Origin: CADCVT01 sp036389155
Lineage (GTDB): Bacteria; Actinomycetota; Thermoleophilia; Solirubrobacterales; Solirubrobacteraceae
NCBI GenBank assembly: GCA_036389155.1
Contig: DASVQN010000011.1
Coordinates: forward strand, 1 to 64,000
Length of the DNA stretch: 64,000 nt
Direction: 5' to 3'
Shown: piece after piece, positions 24,021-32,114 of the stretch
Layout: each line of letters begins with the position of its first letter
Position numbering within the stretch: the stretch's first letter is position 1
Program-made: the position numbers and the translations under genes
Notes under the pieces: model-generated
What the model saw: only the letters and a program-made list of their open reading frames with translations
Told to the model about the DNA's origin: nothing
Database searches by the model: none

Positions 24021-24784
24021 CCGTCGCGATGAACCTGCGCGTGATCCGCGCGCTCGCGTTCAAGGCGCTCAACGAGATCCTGCGCGTGCCGGGCGGCGCG
24101 ATCCCCGGCATCCTCGCGCCGGCGATCTTCCTGGTCGGGATCAACGGCATCTTCGGCCAGGCGGCGACGCTGTTCGGCGGCGACATCGACTTCACCGACT
24201 GGGTGATCTCGGTGAGCCTGCTGCAGGCCGCCGGGTTCAGCGGCGCGGCGACCGGCGTCAACCTCGCGCGCGACATCGAGCAGGGGTGGTTCGACCGGAT
24301 GCTGCTCGGCCCCGCGTCGCGCTGGGTCCTGCTCGTGGGGATCATCGGGTCGGCGGCGCTGCGCGCGCTGTTCCCGGCGACGTTCGTGCTGATCGTCGGG
24401 TTCGTGATCGGCGTCGACTGGCCCGGCGTCGACTCGCTCCTGCTGTGCTACGTCCTGATCATGGGCTTCGCGGCCGCGGCGGCATGCTGGGGCGTGATCA
24501 TGGCGCTGCGCTTCAAGACGCAGCAGGCGGCGCCGCTGATGCAGGTCGTCGTCTTCGCGTCCGTCCTGTTCAGCACCGCCTACGCGCCGGAGGCCCTGCT
24601 GGCCGACTGGCTGCGCCACATCGCCGACGTCAACCCGACGCGCTACATCCTCGAGGGCGTCCGCCAGGGGTTCGTGTTCGAGCTCGCCTGGCCGGAGACG
24701 TGGCACGCGCTCCTCGCGCTGACCGCGCTCTTCCTCCTGCTCGGCGGCTTCGCGCTGCGGGGCATGCGGCGCGTCGGCCGCTAG
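24017..24784 (+). CDS. ABC-2 type exporter permease (DrrB-like), second
   Basis: 255 residues, six predicted helices, diverged paralogue of the preceding permease. The shared loop appears as GWFDRMLLGPASRW, and the late segment as NPTRYILEGVRQGF. ATGA overlap with the preceding gene decides the start. It completes the exporter; the two-permease layout argues for a heterodimeric channel. Confidence 0.9.
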   Translation: MTVAMNLRVIRALAFKALNEILRVPGGAIPGILAPAIFLVGINGIFGQAATLFGGDIDFTDWVISVSLLQAAGFSGAATGVNLARDIEQGWFDRMLLGPASRWVLLVGIIGSAALRALFPATFVLIVGFVIGVDWPGVDSLLLCYVLIMGFAAAAACWGVIMALRFKTQQAAPLMQVVVFASVLFSTAYAPEALLADWLRHIADVNPTRYILEGVRQGFVFELAWPETWHALLALTALFLLLGGFALRGMRRVGR

Positions 24785-24787
24785 CGC

Positions 24788-25570
24788 CTAGCGGCCCTCG
24801 TACGTCGCGTGGCCGGGGCCCTTCTCGAGGAAGGACTCGACGGCGCGCTTGAGGTCCTCCGTCGCGAAGAGGCTGCCGGCAAGCTCGGGGACGATCGCGT
24901 CGGCCGCGCGGGCGCCGCCTTCCTTCTGCGCCTTGACGATCTGCTTGGTAGCGGCGTGGGCGACGGTCGGGCCGGCGGCGATGCGCTCGGCGAGCTTGCG
25001 CGCCTTCTCCTCGAACTGGTCGTCCGGCCACAGGCGCGTGACGACGCCCCACTCCTTCAGCGTCGCGGCGTCGAAGAGCTGGCCGGTCATCACGAGGTCC
25101 TTGGCGCGGCTCGGCCCGGCCTTCTCGGCCAGGCGCTGCGGGCCGCCCATCGACGGCGTCAGCCCGACGACGATCTCCACGAGGCCGAACTGCGCGCCCT
25201 CGGCGGCGACGATGAAGTCGCAGGCCAGCGCCACCTCGAAGCCCCACGTGAGCGTGAGGCCGTGGGCGGCGAAGATCACCGGGAACGGGAGGTCCTCGAT
25301 CGCCTGGATCATCTCGAACCCGCGGCGCCACACCTCCCCGCCGGTCTCGGGCGTCAGCCCCTGGAACATGTGGACGTCGACGCCGCCGGTCCACACCTTC
25401 CCCTCCGCGCGCAGGAGCAGCCCGCGCGGCTTCTCGCGCCCGACCTGGTCGATCGCCGCGATGAGGCCGTCGAACACCTCCTCGTCGAAGAGGTTGAGCG
25501 GCGGCTTGGCGATCGTCAGGACCGCGAGCGGGCCGTCCTGCGCGAGCGTCCACGGGCCGAGGCCGCTCAC
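24788..25570 (-). CDS. Enoyl-CoA hydratase/isomerase family protein
   Basis: 260 residues, crotonase fold. The CoA-binding start (AVLTIAKPPLNLFDEEV) and the end of the fold (GPTVAHAATKQIVK) fit the family. The usual GxxxGGG turn is replaced by HGLTLTWGFEVALACDF, and the second oxyanion region reads LTPSMGGPQRL. The catalytic Glu positions are therefore uncertain, and a different crotonase reaction is possible. The GTG start overlaps the HIT gene stop (GTGA). Confidence 0.87.
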   Translation of the reverse strand: MSGLGPWTLAQDGPLAVLTIAKPPLNLFDEEVFDGLIAAIDQVGREKPRGLLLRAEGKVWTGGVDVHMFQGLTPETGGEVWRRGFEMIQAIEDLPFPVIFAAHGLTLTWGFEVALACDFIVAAEGAQFGLVEIVVGLTPSMGGPQRLAEKAGPSRAKDLVMTGQLFDAATLKEWGVVTRLWPDDQFEEKARKLAERIAAGPTVAHAATKQIVKAQKEGGARAADAIVPELAGSLFATEDLKRAVESFLEKGPGHATYEGR

Positions 25571-25980
25571 GCCCCGAGCTCCGCGGCCGCCGCCTTGATC
25601 TCGTCCTCGTCGCCCGGCTTCGGCGTCCACGGCAGCTCGAGCGGGTCGCCGTCGTAGCGCGGGACGACGTGGACGTGGAAGTGGAAGACGGTCTGCCAGG
25701 CGGCCGGGCCGCAGGAGTTGAGGAGGTTGACCCCGTCGGCGCCCAGGCGCTCGCGGGCGCGCCTGGCCATCCGCTGCGCGGCGCGCATGCACGCGTCGAG
25801 GTCGTCCTGCGGGATCGCCACCAGGTCGGGCGAGTGGTCGCGCGGGATGACCAGCGCGTGGCCCTTCGTCGCCGGGTTGATGTCCATGAAGGTGATCGTC
25901 CGGTCGTCGGAGTCGACGACCGTGGCCGGGAGGTCGCCGGCGACGATCTTGCAGAAGAGGCAGTCCGGATCCGCGGGCAT
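25567..25980 (-). CDS. HIT-family nucleotide hydrolase
   Basis: 137 residues, histidine-triad fold with the catalytic HFHVHVVPR motif near residue 105 and an N-terminal zinc-type CLFCKI motif, typical of HinT-like enzymes that hydrolyse nucleoside phosphoramidates or adenylates. Family length is normal. It is divergent from the M28 peptidase with overlapping -10 boxes. The overlap with the enoyl-CoA hydratase gene links it to acyl metabolism by position only. Confidence 0.93.
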   Translation of the reverse strand: MPADPDCLFCKIVAGDLPATVVDSDDRTITFMDINPATKGHALVIPRDHSPDLVAIPQDDLDACMRAAQRMARRARERLGADGVNLLNSCGPAAWQTVFHFHVHVVPRYDGDPLELPWTPKPGDEDEIKAAAAELGA

Positions 25981-25988
25981 GGTGGCGG

Positions 25989-25998
25989 ACTGTACCCT
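25989..25998. promoter_or_regulatory. Overlapping divergent -10 boxes (HIT gene / M28 peptidase)
   Basis: TACAGT on the minus strand (25989-25994) is 8 nt from the HIT ATG, and TACCCT on the plus strand (25993-25998) is 12 nt from the peptidase ATG. They share a TA, giving mutually exclusive promoters. Confidence 0.4.
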
Positions 25999-26010
25999 CC
26001 CGCGCTCGCC

Positions 26011-27183
26011 ATGCCCGCGCAGCGTGAGAACCTGGAGCAGGTCGTTCGCACACTCGAGTCGTGGGAACGCGGTTCCGCGTCAGAGGGCGAGCGGCGGTCG
26101 GCGGAATGGATCGCCGGGCGCATGCGCGAGCTGGGCTACGAGCCCCGCGTCGAGGAGGAGTCGGCCCACGGCACGTACTGGTGGCCGCTCGGCCTGCTCA
26201 GCGGCGCGGCCGGGATCGCCGGGCTCCTGCGCCGCCGGCTGCTCGGCACGGTGGTGGGCGCCGTCGCGGCGTTCGGCATCTGGGACGAGCTCGGGCTGTG
26301 GCGCGGCTACTGGACGCGCAGGCTCCTGCCCAAGCGCTCGACGTGGAACGTGCACGCGGTCGCCGGGGATCCCGACGCCGACCGGACGGTCGCGATCGTC
26401 ACCCACCACGACGCCGCCCACACCGGCGCGATCTTCGACTTCTCGCTCATCCGGTGGTACGCGCGCACGTTCCCGGCGTGGCTCGAGCGGGGGCGCAAGT
26501 GGCCCGGGCTGAACTGGCTGACGTTCGCCGCGCCGGCGCTGGTCGCCGTCGGCTCACTGCTCGGCCTGCGGCGGGTGCGGATGACCGGGACGTTCATGTG
26601 CCTCGGCGGCGTCGCGACGTTCGCCGACGTCGGCCGCAGCGAGGTGGTCCCTGGCGCCAACGACAACCTGAGCGCCGTCTCGGCGATGCTCGAGGTCGGC
26701 CGCGCGCTGCGCGACGAGCCGGTGAGCGGCCTGCGCGTCCTGCTCGTCGCGCCGGGCTCGGAGGAGTCGTTCGAGGAGGGCTTCAGCGCGTTCGTCGATC
26801 GCCATGAGCACGAGCTGCCCAGGGACCGCACCGACTTCATCGTGCTCGACAGCGTCGGCTCGCCGTACCTCATCCTGCTCGAGGGCGAGGGGATGCTCGT
26901 CAAGCGCCCCTACGACGTCGACCTCAAGGACGCGATCACCGCCGGCGCCGAGGACGCCGGCGTCGAGATCATCCGCGAGCACTGGCTGTCGTTCGCGTCG
27001 GACTCGCTCGTCGGGCTGCGGAGGGGCTACCGGACGGCCACGATCGCCTCCTTCGACGACGACAAGCTGCCGTCGAACTACCACCAGCCGACCGACGTGG
27101 CCGACAACCTGAACTGGGACACCGTCCGCGCGGCCGCCGACGTCACCGAGGCTGCCGTGCGGCGGCTCGCGCAGCGAAGCTGA
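26011..27183 (+). CDS. M28-family zinc peptidase with membrane segments
   Basis: 390 residues. Metal ligands of the M28 fold are visible: H-x-D in VTHHDAAHTG, Asp in GANDNLSAV, Glu pair in PGSEESFEEG, and a late His in YHQPTDVADNL. Unusually for the family, residues 55-90 and 170-190 hold hydrophobic segments (LGLLSGAAGIAGLL, VGAVAAFGIW and LTFAAPALVAVGSLLGL), so the enzyme may be membrane-attached. Likely an aminopeptidase or carboxypeptidase; substrate unknown. Its last 41 nt overlap the convergent CCA enzyme gene. Confidence 0.88.
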   Translation: MPAQRENLEQVVRTLESWERGSASEGERRSAEWIAGRMRELGYEPRVEEESAHGTYWWPLGLLSGAAGIAGLLRRRLLGTVVGAVAAFGIWDELGLWRGYWTRRLLPKRSTWNVHAVAGDPDADRTVAIVTHHDAAHTGAIFDFSLIRWYARTFPAWLERGRKWPGLNWLTFAAPALVAVGSLLGLRRVRMTGTFMCLGGVATFADVGRSEVVPGANDNLSAVSAMLEVGRALRDEPVSGLRVLLVAPGSEESFEEGFSAFVDRHEHELPRDRTDFIVLDSVGSPYLILLEGEGMLVKRPYDVDLKDAITAGAEDAGVEIIREHWLSFASDSLVGLRRGYRTATIASFDDDKLPSNYHQPTDVADNLNWDTVRAAADVTEAAVRRLAQRS

Positions 27184-28567
27184 TCGCTTCCTCGCGCGTC
27201 GCGATCTCGCCCGCGTACTGCGCCCGGGCGATCTCGGCGAGGAGCCGGCCGAGCTCGGGGCCGGGCTCGATGCCGAGCTCCTCGGCCAGCTCGTCGCCGC
27301 GGACGAGCGCCGGCGGCGGGCCGTGGTCGTGCCAGTCCAGCGCCGGCGGCAGCAGCTCCCGCGCCAGCTCCAGGTGCTTGGCGATCGCCTCGTCGTGCTT
27401 GCGCCCGCGGGTGGCGAGCCGGTCGGCGATCGAGAGCAGGACCGTGTCGGCCGCGACGGGCTGCGACGCCTTGAGGTAGCCGTGGATCGTGCGCCGGTCG
27501 AGCGGGCGGGCGTGGACGAGGAAGCCGGGCTTGAGGTGGTGGCGCGTGAGGCCGCAGACGTACGCGCGCAGGCGCTCGGCCGTGCGCAGCCGCGTGAGCA
27601 CGTCGCGCACCATCTGGTCGCCCAGCGTGTCGTGACCCGGGAAGCCGAAGCCGCCCTTCGGGTTCGGGATCTGTGTCTGCGCCTTGGCGACGTCGTGCAG
27701 GAGCGCGCCGAACCGCAGCCCGCCGCCGCGCGAGACCTCGTCGGCGAGCGGCTCGGCGAGAAGCGCGCTCACCCGCGCGCCGAGCGCGTCGTCGGCGAGC
27801 GCCGCCGCCGGGTCGCGCTCGACCTCGATCGCCCGCTCGAGCACCTCGAGCGTGTGGCCGAACGCGTCGCGATGGTGGTAGACGGTCTGCTCGATCCCGC
27901 GCAGGGCCGTCAGCTCGGGCAGGACGACCTCGAGCGCGCCGATCGCGTCGAGGAGCGCGACGCCGTCGAGCGCGCGAGCGGCGAGCACGATGCGGCGCAG
28001 CTCGGCGAAGACGCGCTCCGGAGAGACGCTCGCGAGCGCGGGCGCGTGGTCGCGGGCCGCGCGGAGCGTGTCCTCGTCGGGCTCGAGCGAGAGCTCGCAC
28101 GCCAGGCGTGCGAGGCGCATGACGCGGAGCGGGTCGTCGGGGAAGGAGCGCGGGCCGACGGCGCGGAGCCGCCGCGCGGCGAGGTCGGCGGCGCCGCCGA
28201 ACGGGTCGACGGGGCGTGGGTCGGCGAAGGAGTCCGGGTCGAGCGGCTTCGCCATCGCGTTGATCGTGAAGTCGCGGAGCGCCAGGTCCGCCTCGAGCGA
28301 CCCTCCGCGCATCGCGCTCAGGTCGGCCTGCCACTCGCGCCCGCGCGCGATGACGCGCCACGCGCCGAAGTCGTCGGACAGCTCGAACGACGGGCCGCCC
28401 GCCGCGTGCGCGAGCCTCTTCGCCGCCGCGCGGACGTCGCCGTCGACGACGAGGTCGAGGTCGTCGACGGGGCGGCCGAGGAGCCGGTCGCGCAGCGCTC
28501 CTCCCACGAGCCAGACGCGCTCGCCCGCCAGCGCCTCCCGCGCGACCGCGAGCGCGTCCTCGCTCAC
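27143..28567 (-). CDS. cca: CCA-adding tRNA nucleotidyltransferase (class II, HD domain)
   Basis: 474 residues. The nucleotidyltransferase head has GGALRDRLLGRP, then DDLDLVV as the metal-binding Asp pair and LRDFTINAMA. A middle tRNA-binding region is followed by an HD phosphohydrolase-type domain (LLHDVAK, then a late LTRHHLK). It adds or repairs the CCA end of tRNA; poly(A) polymerase activity is an alternative for this family. The GTG overlaps the alr stop (GTGA). The 3' end overlaps the convergent M28 gene by 41 nt, an unusually long overlap. Confidence 0.92.
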   Translation of the reverse strand: MSEDALAVAREALAGERVWLVGGALRDRLLGRPVDDLDLVVDGDVRAAAKRLAHAAGGPSFELSDDFGAWRVIARGREWQADLSAMRGGSLEADLALRDFTINAMAKPLDPDSFADPRPVDPFGGAADLAARRLRAVGPRSFPDDPLRVMRLARLACELSLEPDEDTLRAARDHAPALASVSPERVFAELRRIVLAARALDGVALLDAIGALEVVLPELTALRGIEQTVYHHRDAFGHTLEVLERAIEVERDPAAALADDALGARVSALLAEPLADEVSRGGGLRFGALLHDVAKAQTQIPNPKGGFGFPGHDTLGDQMVRDVLTRLRTAERLRAYVCGLTRHHLKPGFLVHARPLDRRTIHGYLKASQPVAADTVLLSIADRLATRGRKHDEAIAKHLELARELLPPALDWHDHGPPPALVRGDELAEELGIEPGPELGRLLAEIARAQYAGEIATREEAISFAARAAARQPR

Positions 28568-29646
28568 TCGGGCTCCCCGTCGCGGTGGTACTCGCGCATC
28601 ACCCGGTGCGTGATGCCGCACGTCACCTCGTAGTTGATCGTGTCGAGCCGGCGGGCGACCTCCTCGGCGAGGATCCTCTCTCCCCCCTGCTCGCCGATGA
28701 GCACGGCGGGCGCGCCCACCTCGACGTCCGTCTCCGGCCCGAGGTCCACGGTCACGTTGTCCATGCTCACCGTGCCGACGAGCGGGACCCGCCGCCCGCC
28801 GACGAGGACGTCCGCGTTGTTGGTCAGCGCGCGCCGGACGCCGTCCGCGTAGCCGATCGGCAGCGTGCCGAGCTTGGTCGGCGACGACGCCACGAACCGC
28901 CGCCCGTAGCCCGCGCTCTCTCCCGGAGCGCAGTCCTTGACCGCGGCGACGTACGACTCCAGCGACAGCGCCGGCTCCAGGCCTACCGCGGACGGATCCT
29001 CCTGGAAGGGGTCCATGCCGTAGACGGCGATCCCGCAGCGCACGAGGTCGAAGTGCGCCGCCGGCTGACGGAGCGTCGCCGCGCTGTTCGCGGCGTGGAC
29101 GACGAGCTCGGGCCGCGCGTCCTTCAGCGGCGCGACCCACTCCGTGAAGCGCCCGAGCTGCTCGCCGAGGAAGTCGTCGCCGCGCTCGTCGGCCGTGGCG
29201 AAGTGGGTCATCAGGCCGACGACGTCCTCGCGCGCCGCGAGCCGCGCGGCGCGCTCCGCGTCGCGCGTCCCCAGCCGCCCCATCCCGCTGTCGAGCTTGA
29301 CGTGCAGCCGCGCCCCGGCCGCCGCGTCGGCGAACGCCTCCGTCCACACGACGAGGTCGGCGTCCGCGGCCAGCGCGACCCCGAGCTCCTCCGGCGAGAT
29401 GGCGCCCAGCACGAGCAGCCGCGCCTCGATGCCCGCCATCCGCAGGTCCATCGCCTCGTTGGCCGTCGCCACGCCCAGCCACGTCGCGCCGCCCGCGAGC
29501 GCCGCGACCGCGCTCAGCACCGCGCCGTGCCCGTACCCGTCGCCCTTCACCACCGCACACAGCTCGGCGTCGCCGGCCGCGGCCCGCAGCCGCCCGCAGT
29601 TCCGCTCGATCGCCGCCAGGTTGACGCGGGCGAGCGCGCGGAGCAT
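28564..29646 (-). CDS. alr: Alanine racemase
   Basis: 360 residues, PLP-dependent enzyme making D-alanine for peptidoglycan. The PLP lysine is K34 in AVVKGDGYGHG; most relatives read KADAYGHG, so two positions differ. The catalytic Tyr of the second half is in SAGYGRRF, and GTLPIGYADGV, MDNVTVDLG and the C-terminal fold are kept. It overlaps the CBS gene (ATGA) and the CCA gene, so three genes are transcribed together, probably from the TAGTCT promoter at 30115. Confidence 0.94.
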   Translation of the reverse strand: MLRALARVNLAAIERNCGRLRAAAGDAELCAVVKGDGYGHGAVLSAVAALAGGATWLGVATANEAMDLRMAGIEARLLVLGAISPEELGVALAADADLVVWTEAFADAAAGARLHVKLDSGMGRLGTRDAERAARLAAREDVVGLMTHFATADERGDDFLGEQLGRFTEWVAPLKDARPELVVHAANSAATLRQPAAHFDLVRCGIAVYGMDPFQEDPSAVGLEPALSLESYVAAVKDCAPGESAGYGRRFVASSPTKLGTLPIGYADGVRRALTNNADVLVGGRRVPLVGTVSMDNVTVDLGPETDVEVGAPAVLIGEQGGERILAEEVARRLDTINYEVTCGITHRVMREYHRDGEPE

Positions 29647-30104
29647 CAGAGGTTCGCGAGGGTCTCGAGCACCTCCGCGCGCGAGACGAGACCCACGTAC
29701 CGGCCGTGCTCGACGACCGGGATCCTGTTGTGCTTCTTCTCGGCCATGAGCCGCGCGACGTCGCGGACCTCCGTGTCGGCGTCCACCGTGACGGGGTCGG
29801 CGGTCATCATGTCCTCGACGTCTCCCGCGGCGGCCTTGCGCAGCCGCTCCTCGAAGCGCGACAGAGGCTCGAGGAAGACGACGCCGCCGAAGAGGCTGAT
29901 CATGTGCGGCAGGCGCAGGTCGCGCTCGTCGTCGCCGATGACGAGGTCGCTCTCGGTCACGATGCCGACGCAGCGCCCGCCGGCGTTGACGACGGGGACC
30001 GCGGCCAGCTCCTCGTCGGCCATCAGGTGCACGACCTTCTCGACGGTGTCCTCCGGCGTCACCGTGGGGACGCGCGTGTCCATGATCTCGCGAACGGGCG
30101 GCAA
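29646..30104 (-). CDS. Tandem CBS-domain protein
   Basis: 152 residues made of two CBS motifs, about residues 6-60 (VTPEDTVEKVVHLM..VPVVN..GIVTESDL) and 95-150 (VTVDADTEVRDVARLM..RIPVV..GLVSRAEVL). It starts at TTG. A linker with HMISLFGGVVFLEPL lies between the motifs, as in stand-alone proteins that bind AMP, ATP or SAM to sense energy state. Function within the alr-cca operon is unknown. Confidence 0.88.
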   Translation of the reverse strand: MPPVREIMDTRVPTVTPEDTVEKVVHLMADEELAAVPVVNAGGRCVGIVTESDLVIGDDERDLRLPHMISLFGGVVFLEPLSRFEERLRKAAAGDVEDMMTADPVTVDADTEVRDVARLMAEKKHNRIPVVEHGRYVGLVSRAEVLETLANL

Positions 30105-30114
30105 GGCGGCCCTG

Positions 30115-30120
30115 AGACTA
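30115..30120 (-). promoter_or_regulatory. -10 box TAGTCT for the CBS-alr-cca operon
   Basis: TAGTCT on the minus strand is 10 nt before the TTG at 30104, with no Shine-Dalgarno. Confidence 0.35.
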
Positions 30121-30158
30121 CTTGCCGAACGCGACGCGAAGGTTCAGGCTTGGTCCGG

Positions 30159-30551
30159 ATGTCGAGCTGGCTCGACTACCTGGTGTCGGCGCTCGCCGTG
30201 GCGGCCGTCGTTCCGGGCAACCCGGCGTCCGATCCCCGCTGCCCGCGGCACGCCAGGCCGCTGCCGCCGGACGCCGTCGCGCAGTCGCGCGCGCTCGCGC
30301 TGCGCGAGGTGCGCCGGCTCCGCGGGCGTGAGCAGGCGCGCGGCGCGCGGGTCGTCGCCGCAGCTCCCGCCACGCGCGCACCGCGCGGCGGGCCGGTCCG
30401 GCACGACTGCGGCGGCAAGGTGCAGCGCCGCACGGTCGTCGTCGACCTCGTCCTCCCCGCCCTGCTCCCGAGCGCGAGCCTGTCCCAGACCACGTTCGCG
30501 ATCTCGATCACCCGCCGCGGGCGCTATCGCGTCTGGGAGCTCCTCCACTAG
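30159..30551 (+). CDS. Hypothetical protein, basic, possibly exported
   Basis: 130 residues if started at ATG 30159. An N-terminal hydrophobic stretch (WLDYLVSALAVAAVVPG) is followed by a basic Arg/Ala-rich middle with paired Cys (DPRCPRH; RHDCGGK), then a hydrophobic beta-like end (VVVDLVLPALLP..RRGRYRVWELLH). The stop overlaps the 3' end of the convergent nnr gene by 4 nt, which fits a real gene. No family recognised. A chance open frame in G+C-rich DNA is the alternative. Confidence 0.5.
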   Translation: MSSWLDYLVSALAVAAVVPGNPASDPRCPRHARPLPPDAVAQSRALALREVRRLRGREQARGARVVAAAPATRAPRGGPVRHDCGGKVQRRTVVVDLVLPALLPSASLSQTTFAISITRRGRYRVWELLH

Positions 30552-32056
30552 CGAGGCCGGCCGAGCGCCTCGATCACGTCGCTGGCGATCACCGCGTCCG
30601 GGCTGCGGCGCTGCGCTGCGGCGGCGCCCGCGTGCAGGTGGGAGAGCACGCCGGCGGCGGCCGCCGCGAACGGATCCAGCCCCTTGGCCAGCAGCGCCGC
30701 GACGATGCCGGAGAGCACGTCGCCGGTGCCCGCCGTCGCCAGCGCCGGGACGCCGCCCGGCGACACCGCGACGCGACCGTCCGGCGCGGCGACCAGCGTG
30801 TCGTCGCCCTTGAGCACGACGATCGCGCCCGAGGCGCGGGCGGCCTCGCGGGCGTGCTCGAGGCGGCGCGCGTTGACCGCGTCGCTCTCGACCTCCATCA
30901 GCCGCGCCAGCTCGCCGCCGTGCGGGGTGAGGATCGTCGCGGCGCGGCGCGAGCGCAGATCCTCCAGCCGCCCGGCGTGGGCGTTGAGCCCGTCGGCGTC
31001 CAGCACCAGCGGGACCTCCGCCCGCGCCGCGACGTCGCGGGCCAGTGCGAACGCGCCGTCGCTCTTGCCGAACCCCGGCCCGGCGACGAGGGCCCCGCCG
31101 CGCTTCGACGCCTCCTCCAGCACCCGCTCGAGCCCGTCGGCCGTCAGCGCGCCGTCGGCGTCGGGCAGGGGGATCGTCATCACCTCGAGCAGCCGCGTCT
31201 CGAAGACGAGGTTCAGCGACGCCGGCACGCAGCACGTCACGTAGCCGGCGCCGGCCCGCATCGCCGCCTCGGCCGCCATGCACGGCGCGCCGGTCAGCCC
31301 GGTCGAGCCGCCCACGACGAGCACGTGTCCGGAGGAGAACTTGGTCGAGTCGCTCGCCCGCCGCGGGATCGCGTCGAACGCGCGGTCGCCGATCAGCCCG
31401 ACGTCCGGCTCGACCCGCTCCCCCGGCGGGATCCCGATCTCGATCACGTGCACGTCGCCCGCGTGCTGCTTGCCCGGCGCGATCCACAGCCCCGGCTTGG
31501 AGCGGTGGAACGTGGCCGTCGCCACCGCCTCGACCGCCACGTCGTCCACCGCGCCCGTCGAGGCGTCGACCCCGCTCGGGACGTCGCACGCCACGACCGG
31601 CGCCCCGGACGCGTTCAGCGCCAGGATCGCCGACCGCACCGGCTCGCGCACGTCGCCGGAGAAGCCCGTGCCGAGCAGCGCGTCCACGCATACCGCGGCC
31701 CCGTCGAGCACGTCGGCGGAGAACGGCACGGGAGGATCGCCCGGCAGCCGCTCCAGGTTCGCCTTCGCGTCGCCCTTGAACGCCTCGAGCTCCGTCGTCA
31801 CCGCCACCCGCGCCTCGCGGCCGGCGTGCCGCAGCAGCCGCGCGACGACGAAGCCGTCGCCGCCGTTGTTCCCGCCGCCGCACAGCACGACGACCGGCCC
31901 GGTCGGCGCGACGTCGTCCGTCAGCTCCGCCAGCCCGCCGCCGGCGCGCTCCATCAGCTCCAGCGACGGGACGCCCCGCTCCTCGATCGCCCAGCGGTCG
32001 GTCGCGCGCATGCGCTCGGCGTCGGGAAGGGGCTCGAGCCAGTCCGGAAGCGCCAT
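30548..32056 (-). CDS. nnr: NAD(P)H-hydrate epimerase / ADP-dependent NAD(P)H-hydrate dehydratase fusion
   Basis: 502 residues. The N-terminal YjeF_N domain (about 1-215) has CGGGNNGGDGFVVARLL, and the C-terminal ribokinase-like domain (about 220-500) has DADGLN and AGTGDVLSGIVAALL. The fused enzyme repairs hydrated NADH and NADPH: the epimerase domain interconverts S and R forms and the dehydratase restores the cofactor using ADP or ATP. The upstream TAGCTT box gives it its own promoter. Confidence 0.94.
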   Translation of the reverse strand: MALPDWLEPLPDAERMRATDRWAIEERGVPSLELMERAGGGLAELTDDVAPTGPVVVLCGGGNNGGDGFVVARLLRHAGREARVAVTTELEAFKGDAKANLERLPGDPPVPFSADVLDGAAVCVDALLGTGFSGDVREPVRSAILALNASGAPVVACDVPSGVDASTGAVDDVAVEAVATATFHRSKPGLWIAPGKQHAGDVHVIEIGIPPGERVEPDVGLIGDRAFDAIPRRASDSTKFSSGHVLVVGGSTGLTGAPCMAAEAAMRAGAGYVTCCVPASLNLVFETRLLEVMTIPLPDADGALTADGLERVLEEASKRGGALVAGPGFGKSDGAFALARDVAARAEVPLVLDADGLNAHAGRLEDLRSRRAATILTPHGGELARLMEVESDAVNARRLEHAREAARASGAIVVLKGDDTLVAAPDGRVAVSPGGVPALATAGTGDVLSGIVAALLAKGLDPFAAAAAGVLSHLHAGAAAAQRRSPDAVIASDVIEALGRPR

Positions 32057-32065
32057 CAGCGCGGG

Positions 32066-32071
32066 AAGCTA
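32066..32071 (-). promoter_or_regulatory. -10 box TAGCTT, leaderless-type promoter of nnr
   Basis: TAGCTT on the minus strand is 9 nt from the ATG at 32056. Confidence 0.4.
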
Positions 32072-32114
32072 CACGCGCGCCGCGAGATGCTCGCGCCGGC
32101 GGACGAGCGCGCGA

